Part shown: positions 1 through 8,891 of the stretch, piece after piece
How the letters are laid out: each line of letters starts with the position of its first letter
Position numbering within the stretch: the first letter of the stretch is position 1
Assembly (NCBI GenBank): GCA_033344895.1
Contig: JAWPMN010000001.1
Location: 1,550,001 to 1,614,000, forward strand
DNA: 64,000 nt
Direction: 5' to 3'
Origin: Alphaproteobacteria bacterium
Lineage (GTDB): Bacteria > Pseudomonadota > Alphaproteobacteria > UBA8366 > Aestuariispiraceae
Translations under genes and position numbers: made by a program
Notes under the pieces: model-generated
What the model was told of the DNA's origin: nothing
The model's input: the letters and a program-made list of their open reading frames with translations, nothing else
Databases searched by the model: none

Positions 1-1090
1 TTTCGCCCAGGCCTGCGGTGCGCCGGAAGTCGTTCTGCTGCGGGCGGAAAAGAGCGGCGGTCAGCAGACCGTGCCCGCCCGCTGGCTGGAGCGGCTAGCC
101 ACCTTGACCGAACGGCTGGGCCTGGATGTCCACCTGCCGAAGAACAACGGGCACTCCACCGCGCGTCTGGTCTGGCAGCGCATGCTGGATCGGCGCGACC
201 GCCTGCCGGCCCTGACCCGTCCGGCCCCGACACCCCCGGTGGACACGCGGCCCGACCGGCTGTCGGCGACCCGCATCGAAGTGCTGATGCGCGACCCCTA
301 TTCGATCTATGCCCAGTATGTCCTGGGCCTCAGCGCCCTGGACCCGCTGGAAGCCGATCTGGGCGCAGCGGACAAGGGGACCATCATCCATCAGGCGCTG
401 GACGCCTTCACCCGCGCCCATCCCGACGCCCTGCCGCCCGACGCGGCGGATCGCCTCCTGCAATTCGGGGAAGAGGCCTTCGGCAGCCAGGTCCTGGCCA
501 ACCCGGCGGTGAAGGCCTTCTGGTGGCCGCGTTTCGTCCGCATCGCGCACTGGTTCCTGGCCCAGGAAGCGGCGCGCCGGACCCGCTTGACGGCCAGCCA
601 TACCGAAATCAAGGGCAAGATGACCATTCCCACGCCGCGCGGGGGCTTCACCCTGTCGGCGGAGGCGGATCGGATCGACCGGTTCCGCGACGGCGGTTAT
701 GCCATTCTGGATTACAAGACGGGTTTCGTTCCGACCAAGCGGGCGGTGGCCGAGTTAACCGCGCCGCAATTGCCGCTGGAAGCCGCAATTCTGAAGGCCG
801 GCGGATTTCCGGGCGTGCCGCCGGGCCCGGTGGTTGAACTGGCCTATTGGAAGCTGAGCGGCGGCGATCCACCGGGCAGCATCCAGACTGACGGCAAGCT
901 GGACGCCGACGCCCTGGCCGATACGGTGGCGGAAAGGCTGACTGCCCTGATTCAGGCCTATGAGGTGGAGACGACGCCCTATCCTGCGGTCCCACGGGCG
1001 GAGCTGGCACCACGTTTCAACGACTATGCCCATCTGGCCCGGATCAAGGAATGGTCGCTGGGCACGGAAGGTGGGGAGGGCGACGCGTGA
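1..1090 (+). CDS. addB: AddB, double-strand break repair nuclease subunit (5' end outside window)
   Basis: The reading frame is already open at base 2, so only the last 362 or so residues are present. AddB pairs with AddA in the helicase-nuclease that resects DNA double-strand breaks for RecA, replacing RecBCD in alphaproteobacteria. This part is the C-terminal PD-(D/E)XK nuclease domain: a GTIIHQALDAF helix, then EADRID, then ILDYKTG with the catalytic D-Y-K, then a QLPLEAAIL segment as in RecB-family nucleases. Where Bacillus AddB has iron-sulphur cysteines flanking the nuclease, the stretch seen here (YSIYAQYVLGL) has none, and no Cys occurs after residue 6 of the visible part. The stop overlaps the addA GTG by 3 bases, so the two are probably translationally coupled. 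Confidence 0.93.
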   Translation, partial: FAQACGAPEVVLLRAEKSGGQQTVPARWLERLATLTERLGLDVHLPKNNGHSTARLVWQRMLDRRDRLPALTRPAPTPPVDTRPDRLSATRIEVLMRDPYSIYAQYVLGLSALDPLEADLGAADKGTIIHQALDAFTRAHPDALPPDAADRLLQFGEEAFGSQVLANPAVKAFWWPRFVRIAHWFLAQEAARRTRLTASHTEIKGKMTIPTPRGGFTLSAEADRIDRFRDGGYAILDYKTGFVPTKRAVAELTAPQLPLEAAILKAGGFPGVPPGPVVELAYWKLSGGDPPGSIQTDGKLDADALADTVAERLTALIQAYEVETTPYPAVPRAELAPRFNDYAHLARIKEWSLGTEGGEGDA

Positions 1091-4000
1091 CCGGGCGCAC
1101 CACACAGAAGCCCGACCCGGACCTGATCCAGCGCCGGGCTGCGGACCCGAAGGCCAGCGTCTGGGTCGCCGCCAGCGCGGGCAGCGGCAAGACCAAGGTC
1201 CTGACGGACCGCGTTCTGGCGTTGCTGGTCGATGGGGCGAAGCCGGACGGCCTGCTGTGCGTGACCTTCACCAAGGCCGCGGCCTCCGAAATGGCCAACC
1301 GCATTCACCGCAGACTGTCGCAATGGACGCGGCTGAGCGATGCGGAGCTTGAGACCGCGATCCGGCGGCTGGACGGCGGTTCCGTCACGGCGGAGAAGAT
1401 GAACAGGGCCCGTCGCCTCTTCGCCCAGGTGCTGGATCTTCCCGGCGGGCTGCGTATCCGCACCATTCATTCCTTCTGCCAGTCGGTCCTGGGCCGATTT
1501 CCCCTGGAAGCCCGGGTCGCCCCCAATTTCGAGGCCATGGATGAAAGGCAGGCGGCGGAGGCCATGGACCTGGCACAGGAGACGGTTCTGCGCGCCGCGC
1601 TGGCCGGCGGCGTCCTGGGCGAGGCGCTGGAACGGGTGACCGCCCGGGCAATTGAAAGCGGCTTTTCCGACCTGATGGCAGAGATGTCGCGGCGCCGCGG
1701 CTGGCTGTCGGAGGCGCTGCGCCGTCACGGCGGGCTGGAGGGCACGATTGCCGCCCTCTACGATGCGCTGCAGGCCGAACCGGGTCTCGACGAGGCAACC
1801 ATCATCGCGAAGGCCTGCGCCGCCGATGCCCCGGATGAAATGGGCCTGCGCTTGGCGGCGGAGGCGCTGCGGAATTTCGGCGGCAAGGGCAATCAGGACC
1901 GCTGGCCGGTCATCGAGGCCTGGCTGAACGGCGGGCCGGAAACCCGCATTGCCACCTTCGACCGCTATTTCGGCGTCTTCATCACGAAGGAGGGCACGCC
2001 GAACAGCAAGATCGTGGTCAAGAAGATCACGGAGAACAGCCCGGCCAGCATCGATGTGATCGGTGTCGAGCAGCAGCGGCTGATGGCCGTCGATGCCCGA
2101 CTCCGGCGACAGGGCACCGCCCGGGCCAGCGAGGCGTTGCTGCGGCTGGGCGCGGCGGTCCTGAAGGCCTATGAGGACTTCAAGCGCGCCACGGCACGGC
2201 TTGACTATGACGATCTGATTCAGAAGACCAGCGCCCTGTTGACCCGCGATACCGTGCCCTGGGTCCTGTTCAAGCTGGATGGCGGCCTGTCCCATTTGCT
2301 GATCGACGAGGCGCAGGATACGAGTGCCGATCAACGCCGGATCGTCGATGCCCTGATCGGGGAGTTCTTTTCCGGCGCCGGCGGCAGCGCGGAGCAGCGG
2401 ACCCTGTTCGTCGTCGGCGACGCCAAGCAGTCGATCTACAGTTTTCAGGGCGCCGATCCCGAAGGATATCGCGCCTGGCGGGACAGTCTGTCCCGGTCCG
2501 CGATGGCCGGCGGCACGGACATCCGTCCGGTCCCGATGGAAGTCTCCTTCCGCTCGGTTCAGGCCGTCCTCGACGCGGTCGACAGGACCTTTGCCGAACC
2601 GCCCGCGAGCGATGGCGTGGTCACACCGGAAGAGGCGCCGCTGCGCCATTATGCCTTCGCCCGGAAGGCAGGGCTGCGCGGCCGGGTCGAGGTCTGGAGT
2701 CCGACGGCACCGGGCGATGCGGTGGACCCGGACCCTTTCGCCCCCCCGGACGCGGCGCTGACCGGCGGTACGGATGCGACACAGATTCTCGCCGCGGGCC
2801 TGGCCACAACAGTGCGGGGCTGGCTTGACCGGGGCGAGTTGCTGGAATCGGAAGGCCGCCCGATCCGCGCCGGGGACATCCTGTTTCTCGTGCAACGGCG
2901 CACCGAGTTGATCGATGCCCTGGTACGGGAGTTGAAACGGCTCGACATTCCGGTGGCCGGGGTCGACCGCATCGCGCTGACAGAGCAGATCGCGGTCATG
3001 GATCTTCTTGCCCTGGCCCGGGCGCTGCTGCTGCCGCAGGACGACCTGACCCTGGCCTGTGTCCTGAAATCGCCCTTTGTCGGATTCGACGATGACGATC
3101 TGTTCCGGATTGCCCGGGACCGGGGCGGAAACAGCCTGTGGCAGCAACTCAGCAGGATGCGGCTGGACGATCCGCGACTGACCGCGGCTGCAGACTGGTT
3201 CGACGGATTGCTGCAGGCCACGGATCGACTGCCGCCCTATGAGCTGTTTCAGCGGGCCCTTCTGTCCCCCTGTCCGGGACCGGGCAGGATGGCAGCCGCC
3301 GGCGACACCTATACCGGCCGTCAGGCCCTGGTCGCCCGGCTGGGTGCGGAGGTCGAGGACCCGCTGGAGGAGTTCCTCAGCCTCGCCCTGGACCATGACG
3401 TGAAACGGACACCGACGCTGGAAGGGTTCCTGTCCTGGTTCGCCCGCGGCAATACCGAGTTGAAGCGCGACCTGGAAACCGAGGCGCGGGATGAAATCCG
3501 CATCATGACGGTGCATGGCGCCAAGGGGCTGCAGGCGCCGATCGTGATCCTGCCCGACGCCCTGACCAAGAGCGGCGCCCGCAGTGCCCCGCTGCGCTGG
3601 CTGCAGCGCGAAGCGGGCGGCGCCCTGCCGATCTGGACACCGTCCGGCCGCTATGAGGATGCCGTGGCCGCCGAGCTGAAACAGGCTGAGAAGGACGCCG
3701 CGGAGCGGGAGTATCGACGGCTGCTCTATGTCGCCATGACCCGGGCGGAATCGCGCCTGATCGTCACCGGCCGCCTGGCCCGTCGAAAACCGTCGGAAGG
3801 CAACTGGCTCGACCTGGTAAAAGGCGGCCTTGAGAAGCTGCCCGGCACCCGCACCGAAACCCTGACACCGGTCCCGGAATGGCAGGCAGAGGCGCTGATC
3901 TACGAAACCGGGGATCCGGCCGCAGCAGCAGAAGCCGACCGCCCCGCCGCCGCCGGTGCCGTGACGGCCCCGGCCTGGCTGACATCCCCACCGCCGACAG

Positions 4001-4599
4001 AGCCCAGCCCGCCGCGGCCGCTGGCACCCAGCCGGCCGGGGAATACAGATCCGCCCGTGCGCTCACCGCTGGACGATGCCGATCCCCTGCGGTTCAAGCG
4101 GGGCACCCTGGTGCACCGTCTGCTGCAGACGCTGCCGGATCTGGCGATGGAGAAACGACACGATGCGGCGGCCCGCTTCCTGGCGATGCCCGCCCATGAC
4201 CTGACGGCCGATCAGCAGGCACAGCTGCGCGACGAGACCTTCGGCGTTCTGGAGCATCCCGGGTTTGCCGCCCTGTTCGGCCCCGACAGCCGGGCGGAGG
4301 TCCCACTGGCCGGCCTGATCGAGCAGTCCGGCGAATCGAAAGGACCCTTCGCCGTCTCCGGGCAGGTCGACCGGCTTTTGATCCGGGGGCATGAGATCCT
4401 TGTCCTCGACTATAAGACACTGCGACCGGCCCCATCCGACCCGGAGCGCGTGCCCCCGGCCTATCTGGCCCAAATGGCCGGATACCGGGCGATTCTGCGC
4501 CAGATATATCCGGATCGACCGATCCGTTGCGCCCTGGTATTTACGGAAACGCCACGTCTTGTGCCGCTGCCGGACACACTGTTGGACAGCCACGCTTGA
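1087..4599 (+). CDS. addA: AddA, ATP-dependent helicase/nuclease subunit
   Basis: A protein of 1170 residues, normal for alphaproteobacterial AddA. It is the UvrD-type 3'-5' helicase subunit that also carries a nuclease domain. Visible motifs in order: Walker A GSGKTK at about 32-37, Walker B LLIDEAQDTS near 406, motif III GDAKQSIYSFQGADP near 442, MTVHGAKGLQAPIV (motif V) and YVAMTRAESRLIV (motif VI) in the second half, and a C-terminal RecB-like nuclease core VLDYKT with Asp1108-Tyr-Lys1110. I chose the GTG at 1087, overlapping the addB stop, because a strong GGTGGGGAGG ribosome site lies just before it. An in-frame ATG at 1051 lies deep inside addB and has no such site. Confidence 0.96.
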   Translation: MTGRTTQKPDPDLIQRRAADPKASVWVAASAGSGKTKVLTDRVLALLVDGAKPDGLLCVTFTKAAASEMANRIHRRLSQWTRLSDAELETAIRRLDGGSVTAEKMNRARRLFAQVLDLPGGLRIRTIHSFCQSVLGRFPLEARVAPNFEAMDERQAAEAMDLAQETVLRAALAGGVLGEALERVTARAIESGFSDLMAEMSRRRGWLSEALRRHGGLEGTIAALYDALQAEPGLDEATIIAKACAADAPDEMGLRLAAEALRNFGGKGNQDRWPVIEAWLNGGPETRIATFDRYFGVFITKEGTPNSKIVVKKITENSPASIDVIGVEQQRLMAVDARLRRQGTARASEALLRLGAAVLKAYEDFKRATARLDYDDLIQKTSALLTRDTVPWVLFKLDGGLSHLLIDEAQDTSADQRRIVDALIGEFFSGAGGSAEQRTLFVVGDAKQSIYSFQGADPEGYRAWRDSLSRSAMAGGTDIRPVPMEVSFRSVQAVLDAVDRTFAEPPASDGVVTPEEAPLRHYAFARKAGLRGRVEVWSPTAPGDAVDPDPFAPPDAALTGGTDATQILAAGLATTVRGWLDRGELLESEGRPIRAGDILFLVQRRTELIDALVRELKRLDIPVAGVDRIALTEQIAVMDLLALARALLLPQDDLTLACVLKSPFVGFDDDDLFRIARDRGGNSLWQQLSRMRLDDPRLTAAADWFDGLLQATDRLPPYELFQRALLSPCPGPGRMAAAGDTYTGRQALVARLGAEVEDPLEEFLSLALDHDVKRTPTLEGFLSWFARGNTELKRDLETEARDEIRIMTVHGAKGLQAPIVILPDALTKSGARSAPLRWLQREAGGALPIWTPSGRYEDAVAAELKQAEKDAAEREYRRLLYVAMTRAESRLIVTGRLARRKPSEGNWLDLVKGGLEKLPGTRTETLTPVPEWQAEALIYETGDPAAAAEADRPAAAGAVTAPAWLTSPPPTEPSPPRPLAPSRPGNTDPPVRSPLDDADPLRFKRGTLVHRLLQTLPDLAMEKRHDAAARFLAMPAHDLTADQQAQLRDETFGVLEHPGFAALFGPDSRAEVPLAGLIEQSGESKGPFAVSGQVDRLLIRGHEILVLDYKTLRPAPSDPERVPPAYLAQMAGYRAILRQIYPDRPIRCALVFTETPRLVPLPDTLLDSHA

Positions 4600-4624
4600 T
4601 TCCGAATCCTCCCCTGCCTAGATT
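4596..4624 (+). promoter_or_regulatory. Candidate sigma-70 promoter for trxA
   Basis: TTGATT (4596-4601), a 17-base spacer, then TAGATT (4619-4624). The -35 overlaps the addA stop codon. The predicted start near 4631 leaves a 90-base leader. That leader ends in a small hairpin (ACCGTC/GACGGT, 4692-4706) directly before the AAAGGAG ribosome site. Read by eye. Confidence 0.45.
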
Positions 4625-4721
4625 CGGGTCAGCGATACGGGGCACCCAGGCAATTGGAGCCACCACAACATGACCCGCCGACGGGGTAGACACCGTCCAT
4701 GACGGTCAAAGGAGTTACGCC

Positions 4722-5042
4722 ATGAGCACGGTCAACGTCACCGACGACGAATTTGAAACGAAAGTCCTGCAGGCCGACGGTCCGGTCCTGGTCGACTACT
4801 GGGCCGACTGGTGCGGTCCCTGCAAGGCCATCGCCCCGGCGCTGGACGAGATTTCCGGCTCCATGCAAGGCAAGCTGACGGTTGCCAAGCTGGACATCGA
4901 CAGCAACCCGCTGACCCCGTCGAAATACGGTGTGCGCGGCATTCCGACGCTGATGCTGTTCAAGGACGGTCAGGTCGTCGGCACCAAGGTCGGTGCCGCG
5001 AAGAAGAGCGACCTGGAAAGCTGGCTCAACCAGCACGTCTGA
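4722..5042 (+). CDS. trxA: Thioredoxin 1
   Basis: A thioredoxin of 106 residues, the usual length: a cytoplasmic disulphide reductase recycled by NADPH-thioredoxin reductase. The active site WCGPC is at residues 30-34 and the conserved cis-proline is in GVRGIPT at Pro75, followed by [15 protein letters not shown] at 4708-4714 is a strong ribosome site for this ATG. The addB-addA-trxA order is a conserved alphaproteobacterial arrangement. Here trxA appears to have its own promoter and a strong terminator, so it can be expressed separately from the helicase genes. Confidence 0.97.
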   Translation: MSTVNVTDDEFETKVLQADGPVLVDYWADWCGPCKAIAPALDEISGSMQGKLTVAKLDIDSNPLTPSKYGVRGIPTLMLFKDGQVVGTKVGAAKKSDLESWLNQHV

Positions 5043-5067
5043 TCGCAGACGGGCATCCTGCCAAAGC

Positions 5068-5100
5068 AAAACCCCCGCCTGGTGCGGGGGTTTTCTTTTA
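5068..5100. terminator. Two-way intrinsic terminator between trxA and rbfA
   Basis: ACCCCCGC (5071-5078) and GCGGGGGT (5084-5091) form a perfect 8-bp stem with a 5-base loop. A T-rich run (TTTTCTTTT) follows on the plus strand, and TTTTGCTTTG follows on the minus strand. It lies between convergent trxA and rbfA and can serve both. Confidence 0.9.
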
Positions 5101-5134
5101 CCCGGTGCCGGAATGCCGGCGCCTGGGAAGGAAA

Positions 5135-5590
5135 TCAGTCGTCGCGGGCCGACTGGGCCGGGTCGTCGCCCCGCCCCCCCTGCGGATCGTCCTCATCCGG
5201 ATCATTCGCCGCACCGGGCTTCAGATCCCGCACGACTTCCGGGCGCCGCAGCAGATTATCGATCCGGTTGGCCTCATCGAAGGATTCGTCGGCCATGAAC
5301 CGCAGACCCGGCGTGTATTTCAGGCGCACCTCCCGGGCCACCTGGCCGCGCAGGAAGGCCCCCGCGCGCTTCAGGGCGGAGATCACCTCGCCGACATTCT
5401 GACCGCCGAGCGGCAGGACATAGGCCGTTGCCGTCTTCAGATCCGGCGAGCAGCGTACCTCGGATACCGTGATCGGCACATTGGTCAGCGCCGGGTCACG
5501 CAGCTCACCCCGGGCCAGAATACGCGACAGCGCGTGTCGGATCTGTTCCCCGACACGCAACTGACGCTGTGATGGTTCTCTGTCACTCAA
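5135..5590 (-). CDS. rbfA: Ribosome-binding factor A
   Basis: RbfA, 151 residues, a KH-fold protein that binds the immature 30S subunit and helps 16S rRNA 5'-end maturation. The start reads SQRQLRVGEQIRHALSRIL, followed by the family segments VPITVSEVRCSPDLKTATAYVLPLG and a KYTPGLRFMADESFDEANRI-like C-terminal core. A charged DPDEDDPQGGRGDD tail extends past the domain, as is common in alphaproteobacteria. It is the last gene of the rimP-nusA-ylxR-infB-rbfA run. truB, its usual neighbour, is not downstream but 54 kb away. Confidence 0.96.
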   Translation of the reverse strand: MSDREPSQRQLRVGEQIRHALSRILARGELRDPALTNVPITVSEVRCSPDLKTATAYVLPLGGQNVGEVISALKRAGAFLRGQVAREVRLKYTPGLRFMADESFDEANRIDNLLRRPEVVRDLKPGAANDPDEDDPQGGRGDDPAQSARDD

Positions 5591-5624
5591 ACCCGGACTC
5601 CCTCGCCGTGGTCCGGATCGGCGA

Positions 5625-8195
5625 TTACAGCTCGCGCTTCACCGACTGTACGTCGAAACACTCGACCACGTCGCCGACCTTGATGTCGTCGTAGTTTTCG
5701 AAGGCCATGCCGCATTCGTAGCCCTGCTTGACCTCACGAACATCGTCCTTGAAGCGCTTGAGCTGTTTCAGCGAGCCCTCGTAGATCACCGTATCGTCGC
5801 GCAGCAGGCGCACCTTGGCGCCGCGGCGGACTTCGCCGTCGGTGATCATGCAGCCTGCGACCTTGCCGACCTTGGTGATCGCGAAGACATCGCGGATCTC
5901 GGCATAGCCCAGGAATTCCTCGCGCTCTTCCGGCGCCAGCATCCCCGACAGGACCGCCTTCATGTCGTCGATCAGGTCATAGATGATGGAGTAGTACCGG
6001 ATATCGACCCCGTCGCGGCGCGCATGGTCGCGGGCCTGCGGGTTTGCGCGGACGTTAAAGCCCAGGATCACCCCGCCCGTCGACGATGCCAGCGTCACGT
6101 CGGATTCGGTGATCCCGCCGACAGCACCGTGCAGGACGCGGACCTTCACCTCGTCGGTGGCCAGTTTGTCCAGCGCCGCGATGATCGCCTCCAGCGAGCC
6201 CTGGACGTCGGTCTTGACGACGACCGGAAGCTGCTCCGCCTCGCCGGCCTTGACCTTCTCGAACATCTGCTCGAGCGTCCCGCGTCCGGCAATGGTGAAC
6301 TGCGCCTCGCGCGCCTTGCGCTGACGGTAGTCGGCGATTTCGCGGGCCTTGGATTCATCGCTCAGCACGACGAATTCGTCGCCGGCCTGCGGCGTGCCCT
6401 GCAGTCCCAGCACCTCGACCGGAACGGACGGACCGGCCTGTTCGACCGGGCGGCCCTTGTCGTCCAGCAGCGCACGGACACGGCCCCATTCCTGACCGGC
6501 GACGAAGATGTCGCCGACCTTCAGGGTGCCGCTCTGCACCAGCACGGTCGCGACGGAACCGCGGCCCTTTTCCAGCTTGGCCTCGACCACCGCACCGCGG
6601 GCCGGCGCCTCGGGCACGGCCTTCAGTTCCAGCATTTCGGCCTGCAGCAGGATCGCCTCTTCCAGCGCGTCCAGGTTCAGGCGCTTCAGCGCCGACACTT
6701 CGATGCAGATCACGTCGCCGCCCATGTCTTCCGGCACCAGTTCGTGCTCCAGAAGCTGCGTCTTGGCACGGTTCGGGTCGGCGCCTTCCTTGTCGACCTT
6801 GTTGACTGCCACGATGATCGGCACTTCCGCCGCCTTGGCGTGGTTGATCGCCTCCACCGTCTGCGGCTGGATACCGTCATCGGCCGCGATGACCAGGACG
6901 ACAATGTCGGTCACCTGGGCGCCGCGCTGACGCATGGAGGTGAACGCCGCGTGGCCGGGCGTGTCGAGGAAGGTGATCGTGTCACCGGAATTCATGGTGA
7001 CCTGATAGGCACCGATATGCTGGGTGATGCCGCCGGCCTCGCCCGCCGCGACATCGGTCGCGCGCAGCGCATCCAGCAGCGAGGTCTTGCCGTGGTCGAC
7101 ATGGCCCATGACCGTGACGACCGGCGCGCGCGGCACGCCCTCGCCTTCCGGCTCCTCCGGCTTGATCAGTACGTCTTCGACATCGGCTTCCGACACACGC
7201 TTCACCCGGTGGCCGAATTCCTCGGCGACCAGTTCGGCGGTATCCGCGTCGATCGCCTGGTTCACGGCGGCCATGACGCCCATCTTCATCAGGGCCTTGA
7301 TGACATCGGGGGCCCGTTCGGCCATACGGTTGGCCAGATCACCGACGGTAATGGCTTCCGGAATCGTAACTTCGCGCACTACTTTCTCCCCGCGCGACAG
7401 ACGTTCGCGGTTCTGCTGTTTTTCACGCTCGCGCGCCCGGCGCAGCGCGGCCATGGAACGACCGCGGCTTTCACCGTCATCGTCTTCCAGGGCCTGGGAA
7501 ATGGTCAGTTTGCCCTGACGGCGGCGCGGCTCGCCCCGCAGGCGCATCGTGCCCTTGTTCTTCTTGTCCTTCTCCGCGGCGGCGGCGGCCGCGGCGGCGT
7601 CCGCCTCGGTCTTGGCCTTTGCGCGGGCCGCGGCATCCGGCTTCTCGGACGGCGGCAGAGGCACATCCTCGGCTGCAGGCGCTTCCGGCTCCGGCGCCGC
7701 AGCGGGCTTCACCTCGGAGGCTTCGGCTTCGGCGGCCTGCTTTTCGGCCTCTTCGGCCTTGCGACGGGCTTCCTCTTCCTCGGCGAGACGGCGCGCCTCT
7801 TCCTCTTCGGCCTTGCGGCGACGGGCTTCCTCGGCCCGGCGCTCGGCTTCCTCAGCCTCGATCTTGCGGCGCTCCTCCTCCTTCGCGGCCCCTTCCAGGG
7901 CGCGCAGGCGGGCCTGGCGTTCGGTTTCGGACAAGCCGTCCAGCGGGTTTTCCGCGACCAGCTTGTTGCCTTCCTGGGCCGGCCGGCGCGCGGCGCCGCC
8001 CTTGACGGCCTTCATATCGCCGCCGTCGGTCCGTTCGAAGGAACGCCGGCTCTTCGTTTCGACGATCACGGTCTTGGAACGGCCATGGCTGAAGCTCTGG
8101 CGCACCTGTCCGCTTTCGACCGTCTTCGACAGGCTCAGCTTGCCCGGTTTCCCGAGTGAAAGCTTGCCGCCGCTCTTAGAAGTTCCTTCGCTCAT
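5625..8195 (-). CDS. infB: Translation initiation factor IF-2
   Basis: IF-2, 856 residues, the GTPase that brings initiator fMet-tRNA to the 30S subunit. The N-terminus ([24 protein letters not shown]) and a long Ala/Glu/Arg-rich helical linker (about residues 75-215) are typical of alphaproteobacteria. An IF2_N domain follows ([20 protein letters not shown]). The G domain carries GHVDHGKT at 364-371, DTPGH at 411-415 and NKVDK near 464. The C-terminal domains end with [24 protein letters not shown]. The ATG overlaps the ylxR stop by 4 bases (ATGA), indicating coupled translation. Confidence 0.98.
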   Translation of the reverse strand: MSEGTSKSGGKLSLGKPGKLSLSKTVESGQVRQSFSHGRSKTVIVETKSRRSFERTDGGDMKAVKGGAARRPAQEGNKLVAENPLDGLSETERQARLRALEGAAKEEERRKIEAEEAERRAEEARRRKAEEEEARRLAEEEEARRKAEEAEKQAAEAEASEVKPAAAPEPEAPAAEDVPLPPSEKPDAAARAKAKTEADAAAAAAAAEKDKKNKGTMRLRGEPRRRQGKLTISQALEDDDGESRGRSMAALRRAREREKQQNRERLSRGEKVVREVTIPEAITVGDLANRMAERAPDVIKALMKMGVMAAVNQAIDADTAELVAEEFGHRVKRVSEADVEDVLIKPEEPEGEGVPRAPVVTVMGHVDHGKTSLLDALRATDVAAGEAGGITQHIGAYQVTMNSGDTITFLDTPGHAAFTSMRQRGAQVTDIVVLVIAADDGIQPQTVEAINHAKAAEVPIIVAVNKVDKEGADPNRAKTQLLEHELVPEDMGGDVICIEVSALKRLNLDALEEAILLQAEMLELKAVPEAPARGAVVEAKLEKGRGSVATVLVQSGTLKVGDIFVAGQEWGRVRALLDDKGRPVEQAGPSVPVEVLGLQGTPQAGDEFVVLSDESKAREIADYRQRKAREAQFTIAGRGTLEQMFEKVKAGEAEQLPVVVKTDVQGSLEAIIAALDKLATDEVKVRVLHGAVGGITESDVTLASSTGGVILGFNVRANPQARDHARRDGVDIRYYSIIYDLIDDMKAVLSGMLAPEEREEFLGYAEIRDVFAITKVGKVAGCMITDGEVRRGAKVRLLRDDTVIYEGSLKQLKRFKDDVREVKQGYECGMAFENYDDIKVGDVVECFDVQSVKREL

Positions 8196-8866
8196 CCGTC
8201 GTCCTTTCCGACTGGCCGACCCATGCCGGCCGCCGTCTCTCTAAAACCTTTCAACCGCCCTGCCTCCGTCAGGAAGCGGCGGCTCAGTCCGCCCGGCGCC
8301 AGCGCCGCATGCACGGCCGTCTCCCGGCCGAAGGCCTCGCCCAGCTCCGCGGCATCCAGGACCGCGACAACCGGCACGGCATCACGGGCCAGGGCCGCCA
8401 GCTTCGACCGGCCGTCCTCGGCGCCATCGCGGGCCTGAAGCAGGACCGCAGCGCCGGGATCGCCCTTCAGGGCCGCGCGGGTCTTTTCGAACCCGCAGAC
8501 CGCCTCTCCGGCGCGTCGCGCCAGGGAAACCGTCTCGATACAGCGCCGCGTCAGCAGCTCGGCGACCCGGTCGATCAGGTCCGGCGGTGCCGTGACCGCC
8601 GCGCGCGCCGCACGGGCAAACAGTTTCCGGTCCAGCGCCGTCTTAATGCTTCGTGCATCGGCGCTCAACCACATTCCACGTCCCGGCAGCTTTGCCGCCA
8701 AGTCCGGGACCACCACACCGTCGGGGCCCAGCACGAAGCGGATCAGCTCTTCCCGGGACCGTCGCTCCCCGGTGGCGAGGCAGCGGCGAACCGGTTCCCG
8801 ACCGGCCGATGCCGTTCCCTCGTCGGTCGCGAGCTCCGGCAGGGCCGGCTCTTCCGGTTCCGCCAT
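8192..8866 (-). CDS. ylxR: YlxR (DUF448) protein fused to an L7Ae-like RNA-binding domain
   Basis: A protein of 224 residues. The first half is a YlxR/DUF448 nucleic-acid-binding domain: RRCLATGE at 27-34 and PGRGMWL near 61. The second half (about 105-205) has the ribosomal L7Ae/YlxQ-like pattern [19 protein letters not shown], then [20 protein letters not shown]. In Bacillus these are the separate genes ylxR and ylxQ, placed as here between nusA and infB; the fused form is usual in alphaproteobacteria. The role is presumably RNA binding linked to ribosome assembly or transcription, but it is not settled for this group. It sits between nusA (25 bases upstream) and infB (4-base overlap). Confidence 0.92.
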   Translation of the reverse strand: MAEPEEPALPELATDEGTASAGREPVRRCLATGERRSREELIRFVLGPDGVVVPDLAAKLPGRGMWLSADARSIKTALDRKLFARAARAAVTAPPDLIDRVAELLTRRCIETVSLARRAGEAVCGFEKTRAALKGDPGAAVLLQARDGAEDGRSKLAALARDAVPVVAVLDAAELGEAFGRETAVHAALAPGGLSRRFLTEAGRLKGFRETAAGMGRPVGKDDG

Positions 8867-8891
8867 CGCGCAGCTACCCCACTGAATCCGT

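Noticed and set aside
6024-8159. 700-codon open frame opposite infB
   Set aside because: Antisense shadow of the Ala/Glu/Arg-rich IF-2 linker; low-complexity translation.
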